A stretch of 64,000 nucleotides of DNA, taken from positions 2,604,001 through 2,668,000 of the forward strand of contig NZ_CP100128.1 of assembly GCF_024207115.1 (NCBI RefSeq). Direction: 5' to 3'. Made by a program: the position numbers and the translations under genes. Shown here one piece after another: positions 1 through 8,805 of the stretch; positions within the stretch are counted from its first letter, which is position 1; each line of letters starts with the position of its first letter. The notes below the pieces were generated by a model. It made no database searches. It was not told the DNA's origin and worked only from the letters and a program-made list of their open reading frames with translations. Origin of the DNA: Chromobacterium sp. IIBBL 290-4 (GTDB taxonomy: Bacteria > Pseudomonadota > Gammaproteobacteria > Burkholderiales > Chromobacteriaceae).

Positions 1-568
1 GGAACGGCAGAAGCAAGTATTGGAAGCGCTGCGCGACAATCCGAACGTGGCGGAGGAAACGCTGGAGGGCGTGCTGGAGGAGATCGAGCACGCCTCCGGC
101 AAGCTGCTGGCCCTGACCGGCAAGTTCGGCCAGAATCTGCGCGAGAATGAATGGCTGATGGCGATCAAGCAGCGCGCGGGCATTCCCGGCGGCACCTGTC
201 AGTTTGACTTGCCGTCCTATCACTTGTGGCAGCAGCGCCCCGCCGACGCCCGCCGTCAGGATCTGCTGCGTTGGGCCGCGCCCCTGATGCCGACCGCCGA
301 GGCCGCTGACATCTTGCTGAGGCTGCTGCGCGACAGCGGCAAAACCCACCATTACGTGGCCCGCAAGGGCGCGTTCCAGCAAATGTCCGGCGGCAAGGTG
401 GTGCAGCTGATCCGCGTCGGCTATGATGACAACCTCGAACTGTTGCCGGAATTGTCCGCCAACAAGTACGCGCTCAATATCCGTTTCGTCAACGCGGTGA
501 CCGGCGAAGCCCGGCCCAAGCAGACTGAACAGGATGTCGAGTTCTACCTCACCAATTGCAAGTTTTGA
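1..568 (+). CDS. zapD: Cell division protein ZapD (5' end outside the window)
   Basis: The reading frame is open from the first bases of the window and stops at 566-568, so about 188 C-terminal residues are present and the start lies upstream. The sequence matches the ZapD/YacF family, seen in the [13 protein letters not shown] segment, the [12 protein letters not shown] segment and the closing TNCKF. ZapD is a cytoplasmic protein that cross-links FtsZ filaments and stabilises the division ring. The next gene, yacG, begins six bases after the stop, which is the usual zapD-yacG pairing in proteobacteria. Family assignment is firm; nothing can be said about its promoter. Confidence 0.9.
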   Translation, partial: ERQKQVLEALRDNPNVAEETLEGVLEEIEHASGKLLALTGKFGQNLRENEWLMAIKQRAGIPGGTCQFDLPSYHLWQQRPADARRQDLLRWAAPLMPTAEAADILLRLLRDSGKTHHYVARKGAFQQMSGGKVVQLIRVGYDDNLELLPELSANKYALNIRFVNAVTGEARPKQTEQDVEFYLTNCKF

Positions 569-573
569 GTTTC

Positions 574-765
574 ATGCCAGATTCTGTCCGCATCGTTCCT
601 TGCCCCACCTGCCGCGCCGAAGTGCGCTGGGAGCCGCAAAGCCGTTATCGTCCCTTTTGCAGCGAGCGCTGCCGCTTGATCGACCTGGGGCAATGGGCCG
701 ACGAGAGCTACCGCGTGCCGGCGGCGGAGGAGTCGCCCTCCGGCGATATCCTGCCGCCGCATTGA
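574..765 (+). CDS. yacG: DNA gyrase inhibitor / zinc-binding protein YacG
   Basis: This is a 63-residue protein with a four-cysteine zinc site: CPTC at residues 10-13 and CSERC at 29-33, followed by the family motif [11 protein letters not shown] and an acidic, proline-rich tail. In E. coli YacG binds the GyrB subunit and blocks DNA binding by gyrase. The ATG at 574 was chosen because it gives the usual length. A TTG 18 bases upstream would overlap zapD and adds only non-conserved residues. It is probably co-transcribed with zapD, and a strong hairpin terminator follows. Confidence 0.9.
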   Translation: MPDSVRIVPCPTCRAEVRWEPQSRYRPFCSERCRLIDLGQWADESYRVPAAEESPSGDILPPH

Positions 766-781
766 CACCGCGAGAGACGAA

Positions 782-813
782 AAAAACCGCCAGCCGACTG
801 ACTGGCGGTTTTT
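782..813. terminator. Bidirectional intrinsic terminator between yacG and amiC
   Basis: The stem CCGCCAG/CTGGCGG is flanked by an A run on the left and a T run on the right, so it can end transcripts from both converging genes. Confidence 0.85.
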
Positions 814-833
814 CTTTATCGCAAGCGCCCTAA

Positions 834-2075
834 CTAAGCCCGCGCCGCCAAGGCCGCGCCTTGGGAGAAGTAGCTTTTCACGCCGCTGAAAATGGCGTTG
901 GCCATCTGCTGCTGGAAATCGGCGGTGATCAGCCGCTGCTCTTCGTCCGGATTGGAGATGAAGGCGGTCTCCACCAGGATGGACGGGATGTCCGGCGCCT
1001 TCAGCACCGCGAAGCCCGCTTGCTCCACCGCGTTCTTGTGCAGCTTGTTCAAGCCGCCCAGCTGTCCCAATACCGTCTTGCCCAGCTTCAGGCTGTCGTT
1101 GATGGTGGCGGTCTGGGTCAGATCCAGCAGCGTGTGCGCCAGATATTTGTCCTTGGTGCCCAGCTTGACGCCGCCGATCAGGTCGGAGTTGTTTTCCGTC
1201 TGCGCCAAGGCCTTGGCGAAGGCGCTGGTGGCGCCTTTTTCCGACAGCGCGAACACCGACGAGCCGCGCGCGGCGCGGTTGGGCGCGGCGTCGGCATGGA
1301 TGGAGACGAACAGGTCGGCGTTGAGCTTGCGCGCCTTGGCCACGCGCACGCCCAGCGGGATGAATACATCGTCGCTGCGCGTCATGTAGGCGCGCATATT
1401 GGGTTCCGCGTCGATCAGCTGCTTCAGCTGGTGGCCGATTTTCAGGACCACGTCCTTTTCGCGGTTGCCTTGCAAGCCGATGGCGCCGGGATCTTCGCCG
1501 CCGTGGCCCGGGTCCAGCATCACGATGATGGGGCGGCCGCTGTTTTTGGCCTTGGGCTTGATCTGGGCGGGCGGCTGCTCCAGCTTGCCCTTGTTGTAGT
1601 CTTGCAAAAGGGCGAGCAGGGGGTCGTCTTGCTGGCCGCTGGCCGGATAAAGGTCCACCACCAGTCTATGCTTGTATTCGGCTACCGGCGCCAGCGTGAA
1701 GGCTTGCGGTTTGACGTCGGTTTTCAGCTCCAGCACCAGCCGCACCGTGTCCGGGTCGAACTGTCCGGCGCGCGCAGTGGCGATATAGGGGTCGGCGGCG
1801 GCGATCTGGCCGCTGATGTCCTTCAGCACGCCGTTGAGCTGCACGCCTTGCAGGTCTATCACCAGTCGGCTGGGATTGCTCAGGGTGAACTGCTTGTATT
1901 GGATGGCCGAACTGCCTTCCAGCGTGATCCGGGTGTAAGTGGACGAGGGCCAGATGCGCAAGGCGACGATCTGGCCGCCATCCGCCCAGCCGCGGGGGCT
2001 GACGGAGAGCAGAAAGGTGGCGGCGGCGGCGCCTAGCAGCGCGCGGCGGTTTGGGTCGAAAGTCGATCGAGGCAT
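834..2075 (-). CDS. amiC: N-acetylmuramoyl-L-alanine amidase AmiC, Tat-exported
   Basis: The protein has 413 residues. It starts with a twin-arginine signal ([13 protein letters not shown], then a hydrophobic stretch ending in GWA), as in E. coli AmiC. An AMIN domain at about residues 35-140 targets it to the septum. A zinc amidase_3 domain follows at about 180-405, with [19 protein letters not shown] and the catalytic LVETAFISN segment. It cleaves the amide bond between muramic acid and the stem peptide during daughter-cell separation. The ATG at 2075 was chosen because it places the Tat motif at the N-terminus. The gene overlaps the end of tsaE by 43 bases, so the two are probably co-transcribed. 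Confidence 0.93.
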   Translation of the reverse strand: MPRSTFDPNRRALLGAAAATFLLSVSPRGWADGGQIVALRIWPSSTYTRITLEGSSAIQYKQFTLSNPSRLVIDLQGVQLNGVLKDISGQIAAADPYIATARAGQFDPDTVRLVLELKTDVKPQAFTLAPVAEYKHRLVVDLYPASGQQDDPLLALLQDYNKGKLEQPPAQIKPKAKNSGRPIIVMLDPGHGGEDPGAIGLQGNREKDVVLKIGHQLKQLIDAEPNMRAYMTRSDDVFIPLGVRVAKARKLNADLFVSIHADAAPNRAARGSSVFALSEKGATSAFAKALAQTENNSDLIGGVKLGTKDKYLAHTLLDLTQTATINDSLKLGKTVLGQLGGLNKLHKNAVEQAGFAVLKAPDIPSILVETAFISNPDEEQRLITADFQQQMANAIFSGVKSYFSQGAALAARA

Positions 2076-2527
2076 GACTGTCCGGTTTGCGTCTGAGCGT
2101 GAAAATGATAATTGCGACCGTCGCCGGCCACGGCAAGTTCCAGCACGATGTCGGCCATGGGCAGCAGGCCGTCGGCCTTGGCCGGCCATTCCACCAGGCA
2201 CAGGCTGTCCTGGCCGAAATATTCGCTGAAGCCGGCGTCGTTCCATTCTTCCGGATCGGCGAAACGGTAGAGGTCGAAATGATGAACCTGAAAATCGGCC
2301 AGCGGATAGCTTTCCACCAGCGTGTAGGTGGGGCTTTTCACCTTGCCTTTGTGGCCGAGCGCGGCCAGCAGCCCGCGGGTGAACGTGGTCTTGCCGGCGC
2401 CCAAGTCGCCCAGCAGATGGACGGTAAGGCCCGGCCGCGCGGCGGCGGCGAAGGCTGCGCCCAGCGCCAGGGTCGCGTTCTCGTCCGGCAGGCTGCCGTC
2501 GCGAACGCTGGTATCATCCATCGCCAT
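2033..2527 (-). CDS. tsaE: tRNA threonylcarbamoyladenosine biosynthesis ATPase TsaE
   Basis: This 164-residue P-loop ATPase of the TsaE/YjeE family shows the Walker A motif [15 protein letters not shown], then [16 protein letters not shown] and [13 protein letters not shown], all family hallmarks. TsaE drives the TsaB-TsaD-TsaE complex that installs the t6A base at position 37 of ANN-decoding tRNAs. Its last 43 bases overlap amiC in another frame. A second in-frame ATG at 2519-2521 would remove two residues. The first ATG shares two bases with the divergent queG start codon, so which one is used decides whether the two coding regions touch. Confidence 0.92.
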   Translation of the reverse strand: MAMDDTSVRDGSLPDENATLALGAAFAAAARPGLTVHLLGDLGAGKTTFTRGLLAALGHKGKVKSPTYTLVESYPLADFQVHHFDLYRFADPEEWNDAGFSEYFGQDSLCLVEWPAKADGLLPMADIVLELAVAGDGRNYHFHAQTQTGQSCLDRLSTQTAARC

Positions 2528-3602
2528 GACTGAGAATCCTCCTCAAAAACCGGATTATCCCGAATTGTCGCGCCAAATCAAAGCCTGGGCGCGAGAAGCT
2601 GGCTTCGCCGAGGCCCGCATCACCCGCGCCGAACTGCCGCCGGAGGCAGAGGCGCGGCTGAATGACTGGCTGGCGGCGGGCTATCACGGCGAGATGGACT
2701 ATATGGCCCGCCATGGCGCGATGCGGGTGAGGCCCGCCGAATTGGTGCCGGGCACGCTGTCCGTCATCTCGCTGCGCATGAACTACTGGCCCGCCTCCCG
2801 TCCCGCGGAGCAGGTGCTGGCCGATGCCTCCCGCGCCTATTTGTCCCGCTACTCGCTGGGCCGCGATTATCACAAGGTGCTGCGCAACCGCTTGCAAAAA
2901 CTGGCTGAACGCATGGAGTCGGCGATAGGCGCTTTCGGCTATCGGGTGTTTACCGACAGCGCGCCGCTGGCCGAGGTGGCGCTGGCCGCGCAGGCCGGCT
3001 TGGGCTGGCGCGGCAAGCATACTTTGCTGTTGACCAAACAACAGGGCTCGCTGTTCTTCCTGGGCGAAATCCTCACCGATTTGCCGCTGCCTCCCGATGA
3101 AGCCGAGGACGGGCATTGCGGCCGCTGCACGCGCTGCATGGACGTCTGTCCCACCGGCGCCATCGTCGCGCCGTACACGGTGGATGCCAGGCGCTGCATA
3201 TCCTACCTGACTATAGAGCTCAAAACCGCCATTCCGCAGCCGCTGAGGCCCTTGATTGGTAACCGAGTGTACGGTTGCGACGACTGCCAGCTGTTCTGCC
3301 CGTGGAACCGCTTTTCAGTGGAAACCGGTGAAACCGATTTTGCGGTGCGTCATGGTTTGGACGGCGCGAGTCTGGTAGAACTGTTCGGCTGGAGCGCGGA
3401 GGATTTTCGCGAGCGGATGGCCGGCAGCCCGATTTATCGGATCGGCTATCACAAATGGCTGTCGAATCTGGCGGTGGGCCTGGGCAACGCGCCGACCACG
3501 GAGGAAGTGGTGGCGGCGCTTAAATCCAGACTGGATTTCCCGGACGAGCTGGTGGCTGAGCCGGTGCGCTGGGCGCTGTCCCGGCACGGCGTGGCGGTCT
3601 GA
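2526..3602 (+). CDS. queG: Epoxyqueuosine reductase QueG
   Basis: The 358-residue protein performs the last step of queuosine synthesis, reducing epoxyqueuosine to queuosine in tRNA with a cobalamin cofactor. Two [4Fe-4S] cluster motifs are visible: CGRCTRCMDVCPTGA at about residue 198 and CDDCQLFCPWN at about residue 250. The DSAPLAEVALAAQAGLGWRG segment upstream is also characteristic. The ATG at 2526 gives the normal N-terminus ([10 protein letters not shown]). It overlaps the tsaE start on the other strand, so the queG promoter must lie inside tsaE. It ends two bases before the convergent MaoC gene. Confidence 0.94.
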   Translation: MTENPPQKPDYPELSRQIKAWAREAGFAEARITRAELPPEAEARLNDWLAAGYHGEMDYMARHGAMRVRPAELVPGTLSVISLRMNYWPASRPAEQVLADASRAYLSRYSLGRDYHKVLRNRLQKLAERMESAIGAFGYRVFTDSAPLAEVALAAQAGLGWRGKHTLLLTKQQGSLFFLGEILTDLPLPPDEAEDGHCGRCTRCMDVCPTGAIVAPYTVDARRCISYLTIELKTAIPQPLRPLIGNRVYGCDDCQLFCPWNRFSVETGETDFAVRHGLDGASLVELFGWSAEDFRERMAGSPIYRIGYHKWLSNLAVGLGNAPTTEEVVAALKSRLDFPDELVAEPVRWALSRHGVAV

Positions 3603-3603
3603 A

Positions 3604-4020
3604 TCAGCCGCGGGAAGGGGCGATCACCAGCGATTCGCCTTCCAGCACCACTTTTTCGCCGACCAGGCAGCGGGTGGACAGGCGCACGCGTTTTTTCTCA
3701 GGAAAGAGCTCTTCCACTGTGACGCGGGTGGTCACCGTTTCTCCGATGCGCACCGGCGCTTTGAAGCGGGTGGTTTGCGACAGGTAAACGGTGCCGTAGC
3801 CGGGCAGTTGGGTGCCGATCACCCCGGAAATCAGGCTAGCGGTCAGCATGCCGTGAGCGATGCGAGTTTCGAACGGGGTGGTCGCGGCGTAGACCTGGTT
3901 CAGGTGAACCGGATTGTTGTCGCCGCTGACGGCGGCGAACAGCAGGATGTCCGCCTCGGTGATGGTCTTGCCGCCTTCGGCGGTTTGGCCGACTGCGAGG
4001 TCTTCGAAAAACACGGTCAT
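3604..4020 (-). CDS. MaoC-family (R)-specific enoyl-CoA hydratase
   Basis: This is a 138-residue single hot-dog domain protein. The hydratase-2 motif is present at about residues 33-40, with D and H in DNNPVHLN as the catalytic pair, followed by the conserved AHGMLTASLISGVIG helix. Such proteins hydrate trans-2-enoyl-CoA to (R)-3-hydroxyacyl-CoA. In polyhydroxyalkanoate producers the PhaJ branch feeds beta-oxidation intermediates to the polymerase, but that role is only inferred here because no pha gene is in the window. The start at 4020 is preceded by a GGAG ribosome site. An upstream in-frame ATG would add 13 residues with no family similarity. Confidence 0.82.
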   Translation of the reverse strand: MTVFFEDLAVGQTAEGGKTITEADILLFAAVSGDNNPVHLNQVYAATTPFETRIAHGMLTASLISGVIGTQLPGYGTVYLSQTTRFKAPVRIGETVTTRVTVEELFPEKKRVRLSTRCLVGEKVVLEGESLVIAPSRG

Positions 4021-4255
4021 GACAACTCCACTGGTTATGACAGGGAAATGCCGATTCATTCTGACAGCTTCGGCGTGAAATGCAAAGCCGGGGGAAATGA
4101 CGTACTATCGTCGCCGAGTTGCATTTTCACCACGCAGGCGGCGCCTGTGTACAAACCAAACGCTCGTTTGAAATTTGCTTGGGGCATAATCAGGCACAGC
4201 TGGCCGTTTCTTGCCTTCCGCGTTCGATTAACCCACAGATGTTTGCTGGAGGAAT

Positions 4256-5005
<750 letters not shown>

Positions 5006-5008
5006 GAC

Positions 5009-5941
5009 ATGGCTATTCTCGTTATCGCTGAACACGACAACCAGAGCCTGAAAGCAGGCACCCTGAACACCATCACCGCCGCCGCCAAGCTGGGCGAAGT
5101 GCATGTGCTGGTGGCCGGCCACAATGCCGCCGCCGCCGCCGACGCCGCCAAGAGCGTGGCCGGCGTGGCCAAGGTGCTGCTGGCCGACGCCGCCCATTAC
5201 GCCCATGGCCTGGCGGAAAGCCTGTCCGCGCTGGCGGTGGAGCTGGCCAAGGGCTACAGCCATGTGCTGGCCCCGGCGTCCTCTTTCGGCAAGAACCTGC
5301 TGCCGCGCGTGGCCGCTTTGCTGGACGTGGCGCAGATTTCCGAAATCACCGCCATCGAATCGGCCGACACCTTCGTGCGTCCGATCTACGCCGGCAATGT
5401 GATGGCTACTGTGCAATCGATGGATCCCATCAAGGTGATCACCGTTCGCGCCACCGCTTTCGACGCGGCCGGCCAGGGCGGCTCCGCCGCGGTGGAAACC
5501 ATTTCCGCCGGCGCCGACAGCCAATTGGCGGCCTTCGTCGGCCAGGAACTGACCAAGTCCGATCGTCCGGAGCTGGGCTCGGCCAAGGTCATCGTATCCG
5601 GCGGCCGCGCGCTGGGTTCGGAGGAGCAGTTCAAGGCGGTGATCGATCCGCTGGCCGACAAGCTGTCCGCCGCCGTGGGCGCTTCCCGCGCCGCCGTGGA
5701 CGCCGGCTACGCGCCGAACGATTATCAAGTCGGCCAGACCGGCAAGATCGTCGCGCCGCAGCTGTACTTCGCCGTCGGCATTTCCGGCGCGATCCAGCAC
5801 TTGGCCGGCATGAAGGACTCCAAGGTGATCGTCGCCATCAACAAAGATGAAGAAGCGCCGATCTTCCAGGTGGCCGATTACGGCATCGTCGGCGACTTGT
5901 TCACCGTAGTGCCGGAACTGATGGCGGAACTGTCCAAGTAA
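5009..5941 (+). CDS. etfA: Electron transfer flavoprotein alpha subunit
   Basis: The 310-residue EtfA/FixB subunit has the C-terminal FAD domain motifs: [44 protein letters not shown] and [22 protein letters not shown]. It binds the redox-active FAD of the ETF heterodimer. It sits in an operon with etfB and is followed by a clear terminator. The adjacent acyl-CoA dehydrogenase on the same strand is a probable electron donor. The N-terminal half has long alanine-rich runs, which are common in this genome and not a defect. Confidence 0.95.
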   Translation: MAILVIAEHDNQSLKAGTLNTITAAAKLGEVHVLVAGHNAAAAADAAKSVAGVAKVLLADAAHYAHGLAESLSALAVELAKGYSHVLAPASSFGKNLLPRVAALLDVAQISEITAIESADTFVRPIYAGNVMATVQSMDPIKVITVRATAFDAAGQGGSAAVETISAGADSQLAAFVGQELTKSDRPELGSAKVIVSGGRALGSEEQFKAVIDPLADKLSAAVGASRAAVDAGYAPNDYQVGQTGKIVAPQLYFAVGISGAIQHLAGMKDSKVIVAINKDEEAPIFQVADYGIVGDLFTVVPELMAELSK

Positions 5942-6013
5942 GCGACAGCCGGGGGCGGGCCGCACGCGCCCCCGACCGAGCAGGCAACATAGCCGCCGGA
6001 ACCAAAACAGCAG

Positions 6014-6045
6014 CCGGCGCCTCCCTAAGTGAGCGCCGGTTTTTT
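6014..6045 (+). terminator. Intrinsic terminator after etfBA
   Basis: The stem CCGGCGC/GCGCCGG is followed by six T residues. It separates etfBA from the acyl-CoA dehydrogenase gene. Confidence 0.85.
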
Positions 6046-6094
6046 ATGGCCCGTCCATCGCGGGCCGACGCGAGAGAAACAGAGGAGAAGCGAG

Positions 6095-7876
6095 ATGATT
6101 TATCACGCCCCAGTCAAAGACATCCGATTTGTATTGAATGAACTGGCCGAATTGACAGGCATTTGCGGTCTGCCCGGCTATGGCGAATGCTCGGTCGAAC
6201 TGACCGACGCGGTGCTGGAAGAGGCGGCCAAGTTCGCCGAAGGCGTGCTGGCGCCGATCAACAAGCAGGGCGATCAGGGCGCCAAATGGAAAGACGGCGA
6301 AGTGACCGCCGCCCCGGGCTTCAAGGATGCCTGGCAGCAATATGTGGAATCCGGCTGGGTGGGGCTGCGCGCGCCGGAGGAGTACGGCGGCCAGGGCATG
6401 CCGGCGCTGGTGGCGGCGGCGGCCGAGGAAATGTGGTGCGCGTCCAATCTGGCGTTCTCCCTGGCCCCCTTGCTGACGCTGGGCGCGGTGGAGGCCATCC
6501 ACCACCATGCTTCCGACGAGTTGAAGGGCATCTATCTGCCGATGATGTCCAGCGGCCAATGGACCGGCACCATGAACCTGACCGAGCCGCAGGCCGGTTC
6601 CGACCTGGCCCAGGTGCGCTCGCGCGCCGTGCCGGCGGCGGATGGCAGCTACCGCATCAGCGGCCAGAAGATCTTCATCACCTGGGGCGAGCACGATATG
6701 GCCGAGAACATCGTCCATCTGGTGCTGGCCCGTTTGCCGGACGCGCCTGCCGGCGTGAAGGGCATTTCGCTGTTCATCGTGCCCAAGTTCCTGGTCAACG
6801 CCGATGGTTCGCTCGGCGCGCGCAACGATGTGCGTTGCGTGTCGCTGGAGCACAAGCTGGGCATTCACGGCAGCCCTACCGCGGTGATGAGCTTCGGCGA
6901 CAATGACGGCGCGGTGGGCTATCTGGTGGGCGAGCCCAACAAGGGCCTGAACTACATGTTCACCATGATGAACCACGCCCGCTTGGGCGTGGGCATCGAA
7001 GGCATGGCGGTGTCCGAGCGCGCCTATCAAAAGGCGGTGGAGTACGCCCGCGAGCGCGTGCAGAGCCGCGCCGTGGGTTCGCCGGACCCGGCTGGCGTCG
7101 CCATCATCCAACATCCGGACGTGCGCCGCATGCTGATGACGATGCGCGCCCAGATTGAGGCGCAGCGCGCGCTGACGTTCTACGCCGCCGCCGCGCTGGA
7201 TCGCGCCGCCCGCCATCCTGTGCCGGCCGAGGCCGCGCGCAACCAGGCGCTGCTGAACTTCCTGATCCCCATCGTCAAGGGCTGGAACACCGAGCAGGCC
7301 AACGAGATCACCAGCCTGGCGGTGCAGGTGCACGGCGGCATGGGCTTCATCGAGGAGACCGGCGTCGCCCAGTACTACCGCGATGCCCGCATCACCGCCA
7401 TTTACGAAGGCACCACCGGCATCCAGGCGCTGGACCTGATCGGCCGCAAGACGGCGTCCGAGCGCGGCGTCACCGCGCGCGCGCTGCTGGGCGAGGCGCA
7501 GTCCACCGTCGCCAAACTGCAAGCCGCTGGTTTCGACAGCATCGCTCGCAATCTGGCGGCCGCTGTCGCCGACGCCGAGCGCTGCGTGGCTTTCATACTG
7601 GAAACCTTCGGCAGCCAGCCGCAGCTGGCCGCGGCCGGCTCGGTGCCGTTCCTGAAGCTGATGGGCATCGCTCTGGGCGGCTGGCAGCTGGGCCGCGCCG
7701 CGCTGATCGCCAAGGAAAAGCTGCAAGACGCCGATGCCGACGCGGACTTCCTGAATGCCAAGATCGTCACCGCGCGCTTCTTCGCCGAGCACCTGTTGCC
7801 GCAGGTTTCCGGCCTGGCCGCCGCCATTCTGTCCGGCGCGGACAGCGCGCTGGCCTTGCCGGAAGAACAGTTTTGA
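6095..7876 (+). CDS. Acyl-CoA dehydrogenase, long (about 600-residue) type
   Basis: The 593-residue protein belongs to the long acyl-CoA dehydrogenase subfamily that has an N-terminal extension and an extra C-terminal domain, the group that includes 3-methylmercaptopropionyl-CoA dehydrogenase. FAD and substrate motifs are clear: MNLTEPQAGSDLAQVRSRA, FITWGEHD, and VHGGMGFIEETGVAQYYRDA followed by ITAIYEGTTGIQALDL, whose glutamate is the likely catalytic base. It should oxidise an acyl-CoA to the 2-enoyl-CoA with electrons going to ETF, and etfBA lies just upstream. Substrate chain length cannot be read from the sequence. The start at 6095 follows an AGAGGAG site. Confidence 0.88.
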   Translation: MIYHAPVKDIRFVLNELAELTGICGLPGYGECSVELTDAVLEEAAKFAEGVLAPINKQGDQGAKWKDGEVTAAPGFKDAWQQYVESGWVGLRAPEEYGGQGMPALVAAAAEEMWCASNLAFSLAPLLTLGAVEAIHHHASDELKGIYLPMMSSGQWTGTMNLTEPQAGSDLAQVRSRAVPAADGSYRISGQKIFITWGEHDMAENIVHLVLARLPDAPAGVKGISLFIVPKFLVNADGSLGARNDVRCVSLEHKLGIHGSPTAVMSFGDNDGAVGYLVGEPNKGLNYMFTMMNHARLGVGIEGMAVSERAYQKAVEYARERVQSRAVGSPDPAGVAIIQHPDVRRMLMTMRAQIEAQRALTFYAAAALDRAARHPVPAEAARNQALLNFLIPIVKGWNTEQANEITSLAVQVHGGMGFIEETGVAQYYRDARITAIYEGTTGIQALDLIGRKTASERGVTARALLGEAQSTVAKLQAAGFDSIARNLAAAVADAERCVAFILETFGSQPQLAAAGSVPFLKLMGIALGGWQLGRAALIAKEKLQDADADADFLNAKIVTARFFAEHLLPQVSGLAAAILSGADSALALPEEQF

Positions 7877-7908
7877 CATTGGTTTGACGGTATCGATATG
7901 CATCATGA

Positions 7909-7936
7909 GCGCCACGGCTTTGCCGTGGCGTTTTTT
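7909..7936 (+). terminator. Intrinsic terminator after the acyl-CoA dehydrogenase
   Basis: The stem CGCCACGGC/GCCGTGGCG with a TTT loop is followed by six T residues. Confidence 0.88.
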
Positions 7937-8065
7937 ATGCGAAAATGCCGACGTTTTGTCAAAGAATTCGATTGTGACTTGGCTGGCGCGGGCGGCTTTG
8001 GCCCGAAGTCGGGAATTTGTAGTGAATATTGCCGTAAAACAAATTTTCCGCTGTCATCAAATCTG

Positions 8066-8081
8066 TGGCTTGGCTATTGCA
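8066..8081 (+). promoter_or_regulatory. Possible sigma-54 type -24/-12 promoter upstream of gspC
   Basis: The sequence TGGCTTGGCTATTGCA has the invariant GG and GC dinucleotides at the correct 10-base spacing and the TTGC of a -12 element. The -24 half is TGGCTT rather than TGGCAC. It lies about 75 bases before gspC in the only sizeable gap ahead of the operon. A chance match is quite possible. Confidence 0.3.
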
Positions 8082-8154
8082 AAATACACCTCTTGCTGCT
8101 TAATCTAGCGTGCCACAGGTGGGCAGTTGATCAGCATAATTTAAGAAAAACGGG

Positions 8155-8796
8155 ATGCCGATGCTTGAAAAGACAAGGGGAAGACTGAAACCGGGTTTTC
8201 GCGGCCTTCCGGCATGGAGCAGGCAATGGCATAAAGGCTTGCCCTTGTTGGCTGCTTTGGCGCTGGCCTATTGGTCAGGCCAGCAGTTGACCGCGCTGCT
8301 GTCGCCGTCGGCGCGGGCCTATCGCGCCTTGGCGCCGGCCCAGCCGCAAGCCGCCGCGGCCGCGGCCGCGCAGGCGCACTGGTTTGGCGAGGCGCCGCAG
8401 CAGCCGGTCTCCGCGCCGCCGCCTATCCGTCTGATTGGCGTTTACGCGCCGACGATGCCTGGCGTGCAGGGCTTCGCCATCATCGATGAGAACGGCCGGG
8501 CCCAGCCTTTGCTGCAGGGCAAGCAGACCGCCGATGGCTGGGAGCTGGTCAAGATCGCGCCGAACGGCGTGACGGTGCGCTCCGGCGGCAATGAGCAATT
8601 CGTGCCGCTGCAGTCCAGGGCGGGCGGCGGCGCTGTCGACAACGGCCAGCAGCAACAGGCCGGGCAAGCGCAGCAGTTCAACCAGATTCCCATTCCCCAG
8701 CCTGGCGTCGTTCAAGCTCCGCCGCCTGGTCCGCAGACCGCGCCCGACAATCCGCAGCAACCGGCGGTCGAGCCCGCCGCCATGATGCGTCAATAA
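8155..8796 (+). CDS. gspC: Type II secretion system inner-membrane protein GspC
   Basis: This 213-residue protein has a short cytoplasmic N-terminus, one membrane segment at about residues 28-46 and a proline/alanine linker. A periplasmic homology region follows, with HWFGEAPQQP, IRLIGVYAPT and AIIDENGRAQPLLQGKQ. The C-terminal tail is rich in glutamine and proline, and there is no PDZ domain. GspC links the inner-membrane platform to the secretin GspD and helps select substrates. It is the first gene of an uninterrupted run gspC to gspN. A second ATG at 8161 is an alternative start. Confidence 0.9.
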   Translation: MPMLEKTRGRLKPGFRGLPAWSRQWHKGLPLLAALALAYWSGQQLTALLSPSARAYRALAPAQPQAAAAAAAQAHWFGEAPQQPVSAPPPIRLIGVYAPTMPGVQGFAIIDENGRAQPLLQGKQTADGWELVKIAPNGVTVRSGGNEQFVPLQSRAGGGAVDNGQQQQAGQAQQFNQIPIPQPGVVQAPPPGPQTAPDNPQQPAVEPAAMMRQ

Positions 8797-8805
8797 GAGA
8801 ACACA

